Positions 35,354 to 43,947 of a stretch of 64,000 bases of DNA are shown in pieces. Numbering within the stretch: the stretch's first letter is position 1; each line of letters opens with the position of its first letter. The position numbers and the translations under genes were made by a program. This stretch comes from Bacteroidia bacterium (GTDB taxonomy: Bacteria > Bacteroidota > Bacteroidia > CAILMK01 > JBBDIG01). The notes under the pieces are model-generated. The model made no database searches. It had not been told where the DNA came from and saw nothing but the letters and a program-made list of their open reading frames with translations. The DNA lies in assembly GCA_040880525.1 (NCBI GenBank), contig JBBDIG010000014.1, positions 1-64,000 on the forward strand. The letters are read 5' to 3'.

Positions 35354-36634
35354 GTGAAGAAATTTGTCCTTGTATATATCGCTCTCAGAAGCACCGTACT
35401 GGTGTTTTATGATACACACTTGCTTCCGGGAATAAGCGTGACTGATTTTGTAGGCGTTACTTTTCCAGCTTTGCTATTATACTATTACTTTACCACAGAG
35501 GAAAAGCCATTTCACTTTCTCAATCATATCATTATCATTTGGTTTGGCTGGATGATACTTTCCTCGGTGCTGGAGTATTTTGTATATAACACCAATATTC
35601 TGGGCAACATCATTATGGTGTTCAAGTTCCTGAATGCTTTCGCAGTTTTCCTGGTCTTTCCTGCCCTCTTTAAAACCAAAGAGGATGTGAACATGGTGGT
35701 GAATGCCTTTCTCATCAGCAGCTTGTTTCCACTGGCGCAGGGCATTGCCCAGCAGGTATTTGGCCCCACTTTTCTCGGTATGATGGTAATGGTTCGGCCG
35801 GGAGGAATTCAGTTATATTCAGGGTTCTACGGAAACTACGGAACCTTTTCCCTTCTTGCGGAATTCGGGCTGATGTGCCTTATCTACAAATTCAAGCAAA
35901 TGGAGCTTCAGACAGGGTTGCTCTGGAAGCTATTCTATATTTTCCTTTTTGTGGCTTACCTCGCACTTGCACTGATGACGCTTTCCAGAACATTGTTCAT
36001 TATAGTGTCCACGATCTCTATCGCTATATTAATGGGATTTAAACTGAGGAAGAATATTCCTTTCCTGGTGTTGATGATCATGGCGCTGGGCTACATCGCG
36101 ACCACGGATTATTTTACCGAGAAATATGAATCTATTCTGGCCCGGTCTCAAAGCGAGATTGCCGTGATGGAAGGAGAGCAAAAAATTGAGCACGGAATGC
36201 ATGGCCGCGTAGGCCGTTGGGGAGGCTATCTCGAAAAATTTTATGAACAATATACTCCGGCTGAAAGAATACTCGGTACGGACATTAACATAGGCCCGCA
36301 CGGGGATTATTTCTACTGGCTGTTCCGGTATGGATATGTGGGTATAGGACTGTACATTTCGTTTTTCATCTGTCTTACTCTCTGGTGCTTTGTAAGATAT
36401 TTTAAATGTAAAGATCCCCTTGATAAAGCTTATGGAAGATTAGCCCTGGTGGCTATTCTTGCCTGGCTATTTCAAGCCGTTACTTCAATTCCTTCCCTGA
36501 CCACAGACAGCAGTTTATTTATATTGGGAAATATTTCTATTTTTCTTAATATGAAGTTAAAAGATACCACTCAGCGAAGCAGAGATGCTTCTTTTGCACA
36601 AAAACCTATTTATGAAATGCCGGCATTGCAATAG
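35354..36634 (+). CDS. O-antigen ligase/polymerase-like membrane protein (Wzy/WaaL)
   Basis: The 426-residue protein starts at GTG 35354, ten bases after the preceding stop, and has about eleven membrane segments. A large outer loop between late helices contains HGRVGRWGGYLEKFYEQYTP and then GPHGDYFYWLFRYGYVGIGLY, which is the H-x-D-Y ... GYVG pattern of the Wzy_C family. Members polymerise repeat units or ligate glycans to a lipid or protein. It is the likely polymerase of the locus. Confidence 0.85.
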   Translation: MKKFVLVYIALRSTVLVFYDTHLLPGISVTDFVGVTFPALLLYYYFTTEEKPFHFLNHIIIIWFGWMILSSVLEYFVYNTNILGNIIMVFKFLNAFAVFLVFPALFKTKEDVNMVVNAFLISSLFPLAQGIAQQVFGPTFLGMMVMVRPGGIQLYSGFYGNYGTFSLLAEFGLMCLIYKFKQMELQTGLLWKLFYIFLFVAYLALALMTLSRTLFIIVSTISIAILMGFKLRKNIPFLVLMIMALGYIATTDYFTEKYESILARSQSEIAVMEGEQKIEHGMHGRVGRWGGYLEKFYEQYTPAERILGTDINIGPHGDYFYWLFRYGYVGIGLYISFFICLTLWCFVRYFKCKDPLDKAYGRLALVAILAWLFQAVTSIPSLTTDSSLFILGNISIFLNMKLKDTTQRSRDASFAQKPIYEMPALQ

Positions 36635-36637
36635 TTT

Positions 36638-36669
36638 TTTGACCAATAAAACTATTTAAACTAAATTTG
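36638..36669 (+). promoter_or_regulatory. internal promoter before the third GT4 gene
   Basis: TTTG at 36638-36641, a 20-bp spacer and TAAATTTG at 36662-36669 match the Bacteroidota consensus TTTG-N19-21-TAnnTTTG, 16 bp before the ATG at 36686. This is the best-matching promoter in the glycan locus and suggests the second half is a separate transcript. Confidence 0.6.
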
Positions 36670-36685
36670 CGAGGCTTTTTGGAAA

Positions 36686-37825
36686 ATGGAAAATTCTAAA
36701 CCTATTATGAAAGAAAATCATCCGCCAAAGGTGGTATTCCTTGGTAAGCTTCCTCCCCCATATATTGGGCCTTCTGTTGCTTGTCAACTTATTTTGAAGT
36801 CGAAACTTAAAGACAACTTCCAGCTTTTGCACCTTGATACATCCGATCACAGGGATATTAATACCCTGGCAAAAATGGACTTCACCAATTTCTACCTGGC
36901 TTTTAAGCAATATTATATGCTGTTTAAAATGCTGGTGAAGGACAAGCCGGACATGGTATACATACCTGCTGGCCAAACCACCATCAGCTATTTCCGTGAT
37001 GCCGGGTTTATTTTGCTCGCCAAGCTTTTTGGCAAAAAGGTGATATGCCACTTACGCGGTGGAAATTTTGTGAACTGGTACAATTCCACCTCGGCCCTCA
37101 CCAAAATGGGAGTACGGAGTATACAGAAAAATGTGGACGGCCAGATTGTGCTTGGCGACAACCTGCGCCCGCTCTTTAACTGGATGATGCCTGAAAACCG
37201 GATACATGTTGTTCCCAATGGTTCAAATTATCCCACCATCCCGAAGAATGGAAAAGTGAGCGATAAAGTCCGTATACTTTTCCTGGGCAATTTTATCGGC
37301 ACTAAAGGCGTACTGATGCTGCTGAAATCTTCCCCTGCTGTTTTTGCAAAGCATAAAAACGTGGAGTTCCTCTTTGCCGGGAACTGGCGGGATGAGCCTA
37401 CTAAGATTGAGTTTGAGAAATTCCTGAATGAGAACCCGGGTTTGCCGGTGACCATTATTGGCCCGGTACAGGGGCAGGAAAAGTTCGACCTGCTGTCGAG
37501 CGCTGATATCTTCGTATTCCCGACATTTTATCCAAACGAGGGACATCCGTGGGTGATCGTGGAAGCGATGTCAGCCGGGTTGCCGGTTATTTCAACGGAC
37601 CATGCGGCAATTTCAGAATCAGTGCTGGACGGGAAAAATGGATTCCTGGTAGAGAAGCGGAACCCGCAGCAAATAGCCGATAAGATCAACTATCTCATAG
37701 AACATCCCGAAGAGAGGAAACGAATGGGTGAGGAAAGCCGCAAGCACTATCTCGCCAATTTTACAGAAGAAAAAATGGTGGAGCGCATGACCAAGGCATT
37801 TAATGCTACGCTTCACATCAACTAA
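36686..37825 (+). CDS. GT4-family glycosyltransferase
   Basis: The 379-residue GT-B enzyme has an N-terminal glycine-rich start FLGKLPPPYIGPSVACQLIL and a Rossmann half that begins ILFLGNFIGTKGVLMLLKSS. The donor motif is FPTFYPNEGHPWVIVEAMSAGLPVIS, with both Glu of the EX7E pair. It begins the second half of the locus just after the strong promoter and precedes the tailoring genes. Donor and acceptor are unknown. Confidence 0.9.
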   Translation: MENSKPIMKENHPPKVVFLGKLPPPYIGPSVACQLILKSKLKDNFQLLHLDTSDHRDINTLAKMDFTNFYLAFKQYYMLFKMLVKDKPDMVYIPAGQTTISYFRDAGFILLAKLFGKKVICHLRGGNFVNWYNSTSALTKMGVRSIQKNVDGQIVLGDNLRPLFNWMMPENRIHVVPNGSNYPTIPKNGKVSDKVRILFLGNFIGTKGVLMLLKSSPAVFAKHKNVEFLFAGNWRDEPTKIEFEKFLNENPGLPVTIIGPVQGQEKFDLLSSADIFVFPTFYPNEGHPWVIVEAMSAGLPVISTDHAAISESVLDGKNGFLVEKRNPQQIADKINYLIEHPEERKRMGEESRKHYLANFTEEKMVERMTKAFNATLHIN

Positions 37826-37873
37826 CCCATCAAGCTATATTTCAATTTATTACAATAACATATTAAAGTTTTA

Positions 37874-40054
37874 ATGGAACAACTTACACAGAATTTGAAG
37901 GACGGTAAAATGGAACTTCTCGAAGTGCCATTTCCAGCATTGACAGAAGGAAACATGCTTGTCAGGGTTCATTTCTCCGTCATCAGTGCAGGCACTGAAG
38001 GCAAGACAGTGAAGGATGCCCGCCTCGGCTATATCGGCAAAGCCCGATCACGTCAGGAGGAAGTGAAAAAGGTTATACAGGTAGCCAAAACGCAGGGCGT
38101 AATGAAAACTTACCAGATGGTAATGAACAAGCTCGAAGCTCCTTCAGCCCTGGGATATAGCTGCGCTGGCGAAGTGATTGCCGTGGCACCTGATGTCCGG
38201 GGGTTCAAGGTGGGCGACCATGTAGCGTGTGCAGGCGCAGGTGCCGTGCATTCTGAAGTGGTAAGCGTTCCAAAGAACTTGTGTGTGAAAGTGGGCGATG
38301 GCGTCCGGCTGGACCATGCTGCTTTCTCTACTATCGCGGCCATTGCGCTGCAGGGTATCCGGCAGGCCGACTTGCGCCTCGGGGAAAACTGTGTGGTGAT
38401 CGGCCTTGGGCTGGTGGGACAACTTACGGTGCAAATGCTGAATGCCGCAGGTGTCGATTCCATTGGCATAGACATAGATCCGCGGCAGGTAAAGCTGGCG
38501 CAGGAAACCGGTGCAAGGCTGGCACTGGAAAGAAACGCCCCCGGCCTTGAAGACGCCATAATGGAACAAACAGGCGGTCACGGGGCGGATTCAGTAATCA
38601 TTACTGCCGGTACTTCATCACTGGATCCGGTGGAATTGGCAGGTACACTTTGCCGAACCAAAGGCAAGGTAGTGATAGTAGGTGTGGTGCCAACAGGCTT
38701 CAGCCGCAAGAATTTTTACCGCAAGGAACTGGACCTGAGAATGTCCTGTAGCTACGGGCCTGGCCGCTATGATGCGAATTATGAGGAAAAGGGCATTGAC
38801 TATCCCATCGGCTACGTGCGCTGGACGGAGAACCGCAACATGCAGGCTTTCCTTCACATGCTTCAAGATGGTAAGATTGACATGGAGAAGCTGATTACTC
38901 ATGAATATAAATTTTTCGATGCGCCTAATGCTTATCAGATGATCCTGGACAAAAAGGAACCGTTTGTGGGCGTGGTACTGAAATATGATACCGAGAAAGA
39001 ACTGACACAATCAGTAAAGGTGAGCAAGGCCACGGTATACGCAAAGGCAGATGCAAACCTGGGGTTTATTGGTGCCGGTTCATTTGGCCAGAACTTTCTG
39101 TTACCGAATGTAAAAGGAAAGGCAAACCTCGTTGGGGTGGCCACGGCCCGCAGCAACAGCGCCCGGAATATTGCCGATAAGTACGGTTTCTCCTATTGCC
39201 CTGCTGATGCTGACGAGCTTGTTAAGGATGAGAATATCAACACCCTGTTTATTGCCACTCGCCACAATACGCACGCGGAATATGTGATGAAAGGTTTGCA
39301 GAACAACAAGAACGTGTTCGTGGAAAAGCCTCTTTGCATGACCGAGGAAGAATTGGAGGAAATCCGCCAGCTTTATGATAAATCAAATGCGCGCCTCATG
39401 GTTGGTTTCAACAGGCGCTTTGCACCGCATATTAAAACGATAAAGCAGAAATTTAGCGATCAATTGCCCAAGGCGATCAATTACCGCATCAATTCAGGGA
39501 AACTACCCGATGACCATTGGATCCAGGATCCTGAGATTGGTGGCGGAAGGATAGTCGGTGAGGCTTGCCATTTTATTGACCTCGCTATGTACATTGCCGG
39601 ATCGCCCATTACCAGCGTAAGTGCAAACGGATTGCGTGATGCCAAAAACCATCTTGATACTGTAACCATTAGTCTGGGTTTTGAGAATGGAAGTGTGGCT
39701 GCAATTTCATATTTCAGCAACGGCAGCAAATCCGTACAGAAGGAATATCTCGAAGTGTTCTGTGGAGGAATGACGGCCATTGTGGATGATTTCAAAAACA
39801 TGACGCTCCACGGAAACAAGGTGAGCAAGGATAATCTTTCATCGCAGGACAAGGGCCATGCACAGGAACTGCATGAATTCCTGCAATCAATTAAGGAAGG
39901 CAAGCCAGCCCCCATTCCGTTCGAGGATGTCTACCTGTCTACATTGGCCACTTTCAAAGTGCTGGAATCCATTCGGGAACAGCGCAAAGTGATCCTTGCT
40001 GATGAAGCGAACCAAAATGTAGTTGCCTCAGAAAATGGTGTATTGCAGGACTGA
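37874..40054 (+). CDS. two-domain oxidoreductase: MDR dehydrogenase fused to Gfo/Idh/MocA
   Basis: The 726-residue fusion has an N-terminal medium-chain dehydrogenase (residues 1-375: GYSCAGEVIAVAPDVRGFKVGDHV, Rossmann GLGLVGQLTVQML) and a C-terminal Gfo/Idh/MocA domain (residues 390-715: LGFIGAGSFGQNFLLPNV, then VEKPLCMTEEEL and the EACHFIDLAMYIAG catalytic region with Lys and His). Such fusions sit in surface-polysaccharide loci of many phyla and are thought to oxidise or epimerise nucleotide sugars in two steps. The reaction is not established. Nothing suggests a frameshift; the linker is continuous. Confidence 0.9.
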   Translation: MEQLTQNLKDGKMELLEVPFPALTEGNMLVRVHFSVISAGTEGKTVKDARLGYIGKARSRQEEVKKVIQVAKTQGVMKTYQMVMNKLEAPSALGYSCAGEVIAVAPDVRGFKVGDHVACAGAGAVHSEVVSVPKNLCVKVGDGVRLDHAAFSTIAAIALQGIRQADLRLGENCVVIGLGLVGQLTVQMLNAAGVDSIGIDIDPRQVKLAQETGARLALERNAPGLEDAIMEQTGGHGADSVIITAGTSSLDPVELAGTLCRTKGKVVIVGVVPTGFSRKNFYRKELDLRMSCSYGPGRYDANYEEKGIDYPIGYVRWTENRNMQAFLHMLQDGKIDMEKLITHEYKFFDAPNAYQMILDKKEPFVGVVLKYDTEKELTQSVKVSKATVYAKADANLGFIGAGSFGQNFLLPNVKGKANLVGVATARSNSARNIADKYGFSYCPADADELVKDENINTLFIATRHNTHAEYVMKGLQNNKNVFVEKPLCMTEEELEEIRQLYDKSNARLMVGFNRRFAPHIKTIKQKFSDQLPKAINYRINSGKLPDDHWIQDPEIGGGRIVGEACHFIDLAMYIAGSPITSVSANGLRDAKNHLDTVTISLGFENGSVAAISYFSNGSKSVQKEYLEVFCGGMTAIVDDFKNMTLHGNKVSKDNLSSQDKGHAQELHEFLQSIKEGKPAPIPFEDVYLSTLATFKVLESIREQRKVILADEANQNVVASENGVLQD

Positions 40055-40128
40055 ACGGCATAGCGGGAGCCCGACATCAAACCATAGCAGCAGTATTTGC
40101 AAGAGACTAATATAATTGCATCAGCACA

Positions 40129-41322
40129 ATGGAACTATTGTTTACGATAAAAGAGGTAGCGAAGGATTCGCTCCAGCGCATTAAGCACAAATACTTGCCT
40201 TTCCCTATGAAGATTGGGCAGGATGAATTGCATCTGCAAAAGACCATGGAATGGCTGTGGCTCTCCTGCGAAAATGGGCAGGGAGGATCAGCAAGCCATT
40301 ATAATCTGGTTAATGGCAAATGGCTTGACCCATTTCCTGAAACTACCGGCTACATCATTCCCACCTTTTTCGATTATGCTGAAATGTATGGGGAGAAGCG
40401 GTTTTATGACCGTGCTATTCGCCTTACGGACTGGCTGGGTGAGGCGCAACTGGACAATGGTGCTTGCATGCAGGGCTCATGGAACAGGAGCAAAGGGAAG
40501 AATAAACCGATCATTTTCAATACCGGGCAGAACATATTTGGCTGGCTCCGCACCTATCAGGAAACCAGGGAGCAGAAATACCTTGACATGGCGCTAAAGG
40601 CCGGGGATTTTCTCTGCCGCAGTACAGGAGAAGATTTGATCTGGAACCAGCACCTGCACAACAATATCCCCCACACCTACAACTCCCGTGTATCGTGGAG
40701 CCTTTTGCTTTTGGCAGAAGAAACAGGTTTACAGAAGTATAGGGATGTAGCGCTCGCCAACCTGGACTGGGTGGTGGAGCAGCAGCTCACAAATGGCTGG
40801 TTCCAAAACTGTAACTTCAAGCCGGGGGAATACCCAAACACGCATGGAATCGCCTATACAACACGCGGGCTGCTGGAATCATATCTTGTATCCAAAGACG
40901 AAAAATATTTGGATGCTGCCCAGCGCACAGCGCACAAGCTTTTCCGCATTTTTGAATTGAGAAAGTACATACGCACATTCTGGGACGAGAAATGGCGCAA
41001 CCATGGCAAATTCCTGAAGAGCAGCAAAGGCCCTTATATCTGCCTGACCGGCAACATCCAGATTTCGATCGTGTGGATGAAGCTGTATGAGATCACCGGT
41101 GATGCCACTTATATGAATTCCGCAATGAAGATGCTGGACTTCATCAAAAGCCTCCAATATGTGGACCATCCAAAGAAAGAATTGAATGGTGGAATTAAAG
41201 GCTCATTTCCGTTTTATGGCCGCTATTCCATTATCAAGATGCCAAATTGGGCTGCCAAATTTTTTGTAGATGCCATGATGCTAAAAATCAGGCTACAGGA
41301 CGAAATCGCTAAAAACAATTAA
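40129..41322 (+). CDS. alpha/alpha-toroid protein of glycan loci
   Basis: The 397-residue protein has no signal peptide. It shows repeated helical pairs of the (alpha/alpha)6 type: FNTGQNIFGWLRTYQETREQ, SRVSWSLLLLAEETG, THGIAYTTRGLLESYLVSKD and GNIQISIVWMKLYEITGD, each followed by YLDMAL/YLDAAQ-like helices. The end GSFPFYGRYSIIKMPNWAAKFF is distinctive. Folds like this occur in glycoside hydrolases, uronyl lyases and C5-epimerase tails. Cytoplasmic location and operon position point to tailoring of a precursor. No catalytic residues can be named. Confidence 0.68.
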   Translation: MELLFTIKEVAKDSLQRIKHKYLPFPMKIGQDELHLQKTMEWLWLSCENGQGGSASHYNLVNGKWLDPFPETTGYIIPTFFDYAEMYGEKRFYDRAIRLTDWLGEAQLDNGACMQGSWNRSKGKNKPIIFNTGQNIFGWLRTYQETREQKYLDMALKAGDFLCRSTGEDLIWNQHLHNNIPHTYNSRVSWSLLLLAEETGLQKYRDVALANLDWVVEQQLTNGWFQNCNFKPGEYPNTHGIAYTTRGLLESYLVSKDEKYLDAAQRTAHKLFRIFELRKYIRTFWDEKWRNHGKFLKSSKGPYICLTGNIQISIVWMKLYEITGDATYMNSAMKMLDFIKSLQYVDHPKKELNGGIKGSFPFYGRYSIIKMPNWAAKFFVDAMMLKIRLQDEIAKNN

Positions 41323-41329
41323 GCTGACG

Positions 41330-42070
41330 ATGAAGAAGAAAATCACGGTTTTATTGCGTTATCCCAAAGTGGAGAAAAACCAGTGGAAGCGCGAACTCAT
41401 TGAGAAATTGCAAGAGGAAGGCTTCGAAGTGAGCATCATTTTCGGTGAAAAGAGTTATCAGCGCCACGCATTTGCTGCACTTAAGGATTTCGGACTGGAA
41501 ATCTTCAAAAAGAAGAGCAGTATTGACCAGCAGAAGAGTGTTAAACTGTATTCATATTTTAAGGATAAAATACATGTTGAAACGGTGAATGACCTGAATT
41601 CCAGCGACTGCGAAAAGAAAATCAGGAAGATTAACCCTGACTATCTCCTTTTGCTGGGCTCGGGCATAATCAGGAACAACATTATTGTGCTGCCAAAGAA
41701 GGGCGCCATACATTGCCATCACGGCTACCTACCTGAAGTACGCGGGGTCAGTACTGCAGAGTGGTCAATGTACCTGGGAAAGGACGTATACATTTCCACA
41801 CACTTTGTTGATCCGGGCGTGGACACCGGGGACATTTTGCTGCGCAAGAAAATACCGCTCACACCAGATGATACCATCACCAGCGTGCGCCTCAACTGCC
41901 GTCTGCATTCTGTAGACCTTATCATGGATACATTTAAGCTGGTTGAATCAGGCGATTACGAAGTAATAAAGCAGCGGCCGGAGGAAGGTGTGCAATATTT
42001 CCTGATGCACCCATTTTTTAAGGACTTGGTGAATCAAAAGCTAAAAAGAATAAAAGCGGAGGCAGTATGA
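41330..42070 (+). CDS. formyltransferase-fold protein with altered active site
   Basis: The 246-residue protein is related to the methionyl-tRNA/GAR/sugar N-formyltransferase fold: PDYLLLLGSGIIRNNIIVLP, GAIHCHHGYLPEVRG and STHFVDPGVDTGDILLRKKI. The family active site is Asn-x-His plus Asp. Here the His (130) and Asp (165) remain, but the Asn position is His128. With WecE in the same locus, N-formylation of a 4-amino sugar is plausible. It starts 7 bp after one toroid gene and overlaps the next by 4 bp (ATGA), so the three are coupled. Confidence 0.78.
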   Translation: MKKKITVLLRYPKVEKNQWKRELIEKLQEEGFEVSIIFGEKSYQRHAFAALKDFGLEIFKKKSSIDQQKSVKLYSYFKDKIHVETVNDLNSSDCEKKIRKINPDYLLLLGSGIIRNNIIVLPKKGAIHCHHGYLPEVRGVSTAEWSMYLGKDVYISTHFVDPGVDTGDILLRKKIPLTPDDTITSVRLNCRLHSVDLIMDTFKLVESGDYEVIKQRPEEGVQYFLMHPFFKDLVNQKLKRIKAEAV

Positions 42071-43284
42071 CCGACCTGAACAAGATCACGAAAGCACAGC
42101 AGCAGGCATTGAAATTTGCTGAAGAAAATGACTATTACGGCTACGACCTTTATGATGGCCTTAAAGTCACGGATTCAGAACCGTTGCTGAAGAATAAAGT
42201 ATTCAATGCGGTTTTTACCCAAAGCTTTAAACGCAACCCGGTAAACCTGCGACAATTGGCAGGCATTTCCAAATCTCGGATGCCAAAGGGAATGGGGATT
42301 TTCCTGAATGCCCATGCCTTGATGGCAAGGGTAACGGCAGGCGATCAACGCACCCATCATATTGCCGAGGGCAAGCGCATCCTGCAATGGCTTGACGAGC
42401 AAAAGGTGGAAGGTTACTCCGGTATTTGCTGGAATTTTGGGTTCAACTACAAGTTCATGTTCCACAAGCCCACAGTTGTGATTACCTCTATTATCGCCAG
42501 GGGACTGCACGAATACTACCTCGTAACACAGGACGAGCAGGCTAAACGACTCTTGCTGGGCACAAAGGACTTTATCCTGAACGACCTTTTCCGTACTGAA
42601 ACGGAAGATGGATTGTGCTTTAGCTACACCCCCATAAAGCCAGATTGCTGTTACAATGCCAGTATGCTGGCCACGGAAACCCTGGCGCGCATTTACTCAT
42701 TTACCGGGGAAAAGGAATTGCTGAATTTGATAAAGCAATCTATGGATTTTAATGTGGCGCACCAGCACAGGGATGGCCGATGGAATTATGCAATTGAAAT
42801 TGAAAGCGGAAAGGAACGCCCGCAAGTGGATTTTCACCAGGGATATGTGGTGGAGTCCATGCACGAGATCATGCGTTGGGCAAAACTTGACGATCCCAAA
42901 TATCAGCAGTCTGTCGCTGATGGGACCAAGTTTTATTTTGAAGAGCAGTTCTACAGCGATGGCCGGGCATTGCGCAGGATTCCCCGGATTTGGCCCGTGG
43001 ATATTCATAACCAGGCGCAGGGCATCATTACTTTCACCAAACTTCGCAACTTGGATGAACGCTATTTGCCGTTCGCCAAAACTGTGGCGGAATGGACCAT
43101 AGATAACATGCAGGACCTGGATGGCCACTTCTATTATCAGGTACATAAATACTACACCATCAAAACCTCCTACATGCGCTGGGCGCAGGCGTGGATGGTA
43201 TTGGGCATGGCACTCCTCCTTAACCAAGAGGACAAAGCCAAGCTAAACGGGCAGGTAAATGTGAAGGAAGGGGAGCGGGTGTAG
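42067..43284 (+). CDS. second alpha/alpha-toroid protein of the glycan locus
   Basis: The 405-residue protein overlaps the formyltransferase stop by 4 bp. Helical repeats include KPTVVITSIIARGLHEYYLV, YNASMLATETLARIYSFTGEKE, FHQGYVVESMHEIMRW and NQAQGIITFTKLRNL, with aromatic/acidic motifs between them (DGRWNYAIEIESG, WPVDIHNQ). It ends YMRWAQAWMVLGMALLLNQ. Similar fold to the gene at 40129 but low residue identity by eye. No signal peptide, so it should be cytoplasmic. Last gene of the locus; function unknown. Confidence 0.68.
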   Translation: MTDLNKITKAQQQALKFAEENDYYGYDLYDGLKVTDSEPLLKNKVFNAVFTQSFKRNPVNLRQLAGISKSRMPKGMGIFLNAHALMARVTAGDQRTHHIAEGKRILQWLDEQKVEGYSGICWNFGFNYKFMFHKPTVVITSIIARGLHEYYLVTQDEQAKRLLLGTKDFILNDLFRTETEDGLCFSYTPIKPDCCYNASMLATETLARIYSFTGEKELLNLIKQSMDFNVAHQHRDGRWNYAIEIESGKERPQVDFHQGYVVESMHEIMRWAKLDDPKYQQSVADGTKFYFEEQFYSDGRALRRIPRIWPVDIHNQAQGIITFTKLRNLDERYLPFAKTVAEWTIDNMQDLDGHFYYQVHKYYTIKTSYMRWAQAWMVLGMALLLNQEDKAKLNGQVNVKEGERV

Positions 43285-43369
43285 TCCTGTATCGCTGGTG
43301 TTTCTTCCCGGAGGGTGCCATTTATAATGGCCCTTTAGAAGCTGAAATAGTTGACAGGCCTGTACAATA

Positions 43370-43820
43370 TCAATATTCCCGGTTAGGGATTTTGCGGGGA
43401 TGAAGGGATTGCTGAAAGTGGAATTTCTGCGGTAGGTGCAGGTTTTTTTTACGCTCCTTTCTGTAATACACCACCAAGTTTGCCATGAAGAGGTCATCAG
43501 CCTGGGCCTTCAGGAAGTCCTCGGCATTTCTTACTCCACTGCCTTCCTTAATGGAAGCTACGAGGTCAAGCGGGGTGTAGTATTTTCCGCCAGCCATGGC
43601 AGGCACGCGTTGCGCTATCGCTAAACGCGCGGCAACGGGGGATATTTGCCCCAGTTCGTGCATATGGGGCAGTTCAATCATTTGGTAAATATATTTCTGA
43701 AAGATGTTGGGTTTTAATAACATACCTTTCCAGCAAAAGAGGATTCACGGGCAGATTCTTGAGATAGGGAAGCAGGTAATGATGCAACAGGTCGAATTTT
43801 ATCGAAAAATATTAAAGCGA
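43370..43820 (-). pseudogene. decayed gene with an inserted dispersed repeat
   Basis: On the minus strand a protein-like stretch (FDLLHHYLLPYLKNLPVNP, ERYVIKTQHLSEIYLPND) ends at a stop near 43680. A second frame then continues as MIELPHMHELGQISP, runs through the palindromic repeat at 43604-43641 (read as VAARLAIAQRVPAM) and goes on as GGKYYTPLDLVASIKEGSG and NAEDFLKAQADDLFMANLVV to a stop at 43370. The protein-like texture on both sides suggests one or two old genes broken by frameshift and repeat insertion. The family was not recognised. Confidence 0.4.
43604..43641. repeat. dispersed palindromic repeat, copy A
   Basis: Begins CACGCGTTGCGCTATCGCTA and ends GCGCGGCAACGGGGG. It is identical over 38 bp to 50158-50195. 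CGTTGC and GCAACG can pair into a hairpin. Confidence 0.85.
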
Positions 43821-43947
43821 TACCCGCTGATACCTAATCAGGAGGATTAAATTTATAACCTTGAAATCTTGGAGGTTGGAAACACATGAATTTAATATAA
43901 TTTCACATTTCATAATTTTAACACAACCATTCCTCAAAAAAAATTCT

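Noticed and set aside
25279-43284. Glycan locus as a defence island or secondary-metabolite cluster
   Set aside because: Glycosyltransferases, a Wzy-like protein and a polyprenyl-phosphate GT2 point to surface glycan assembly; no nuclease, NRPS or PKS genes are present.
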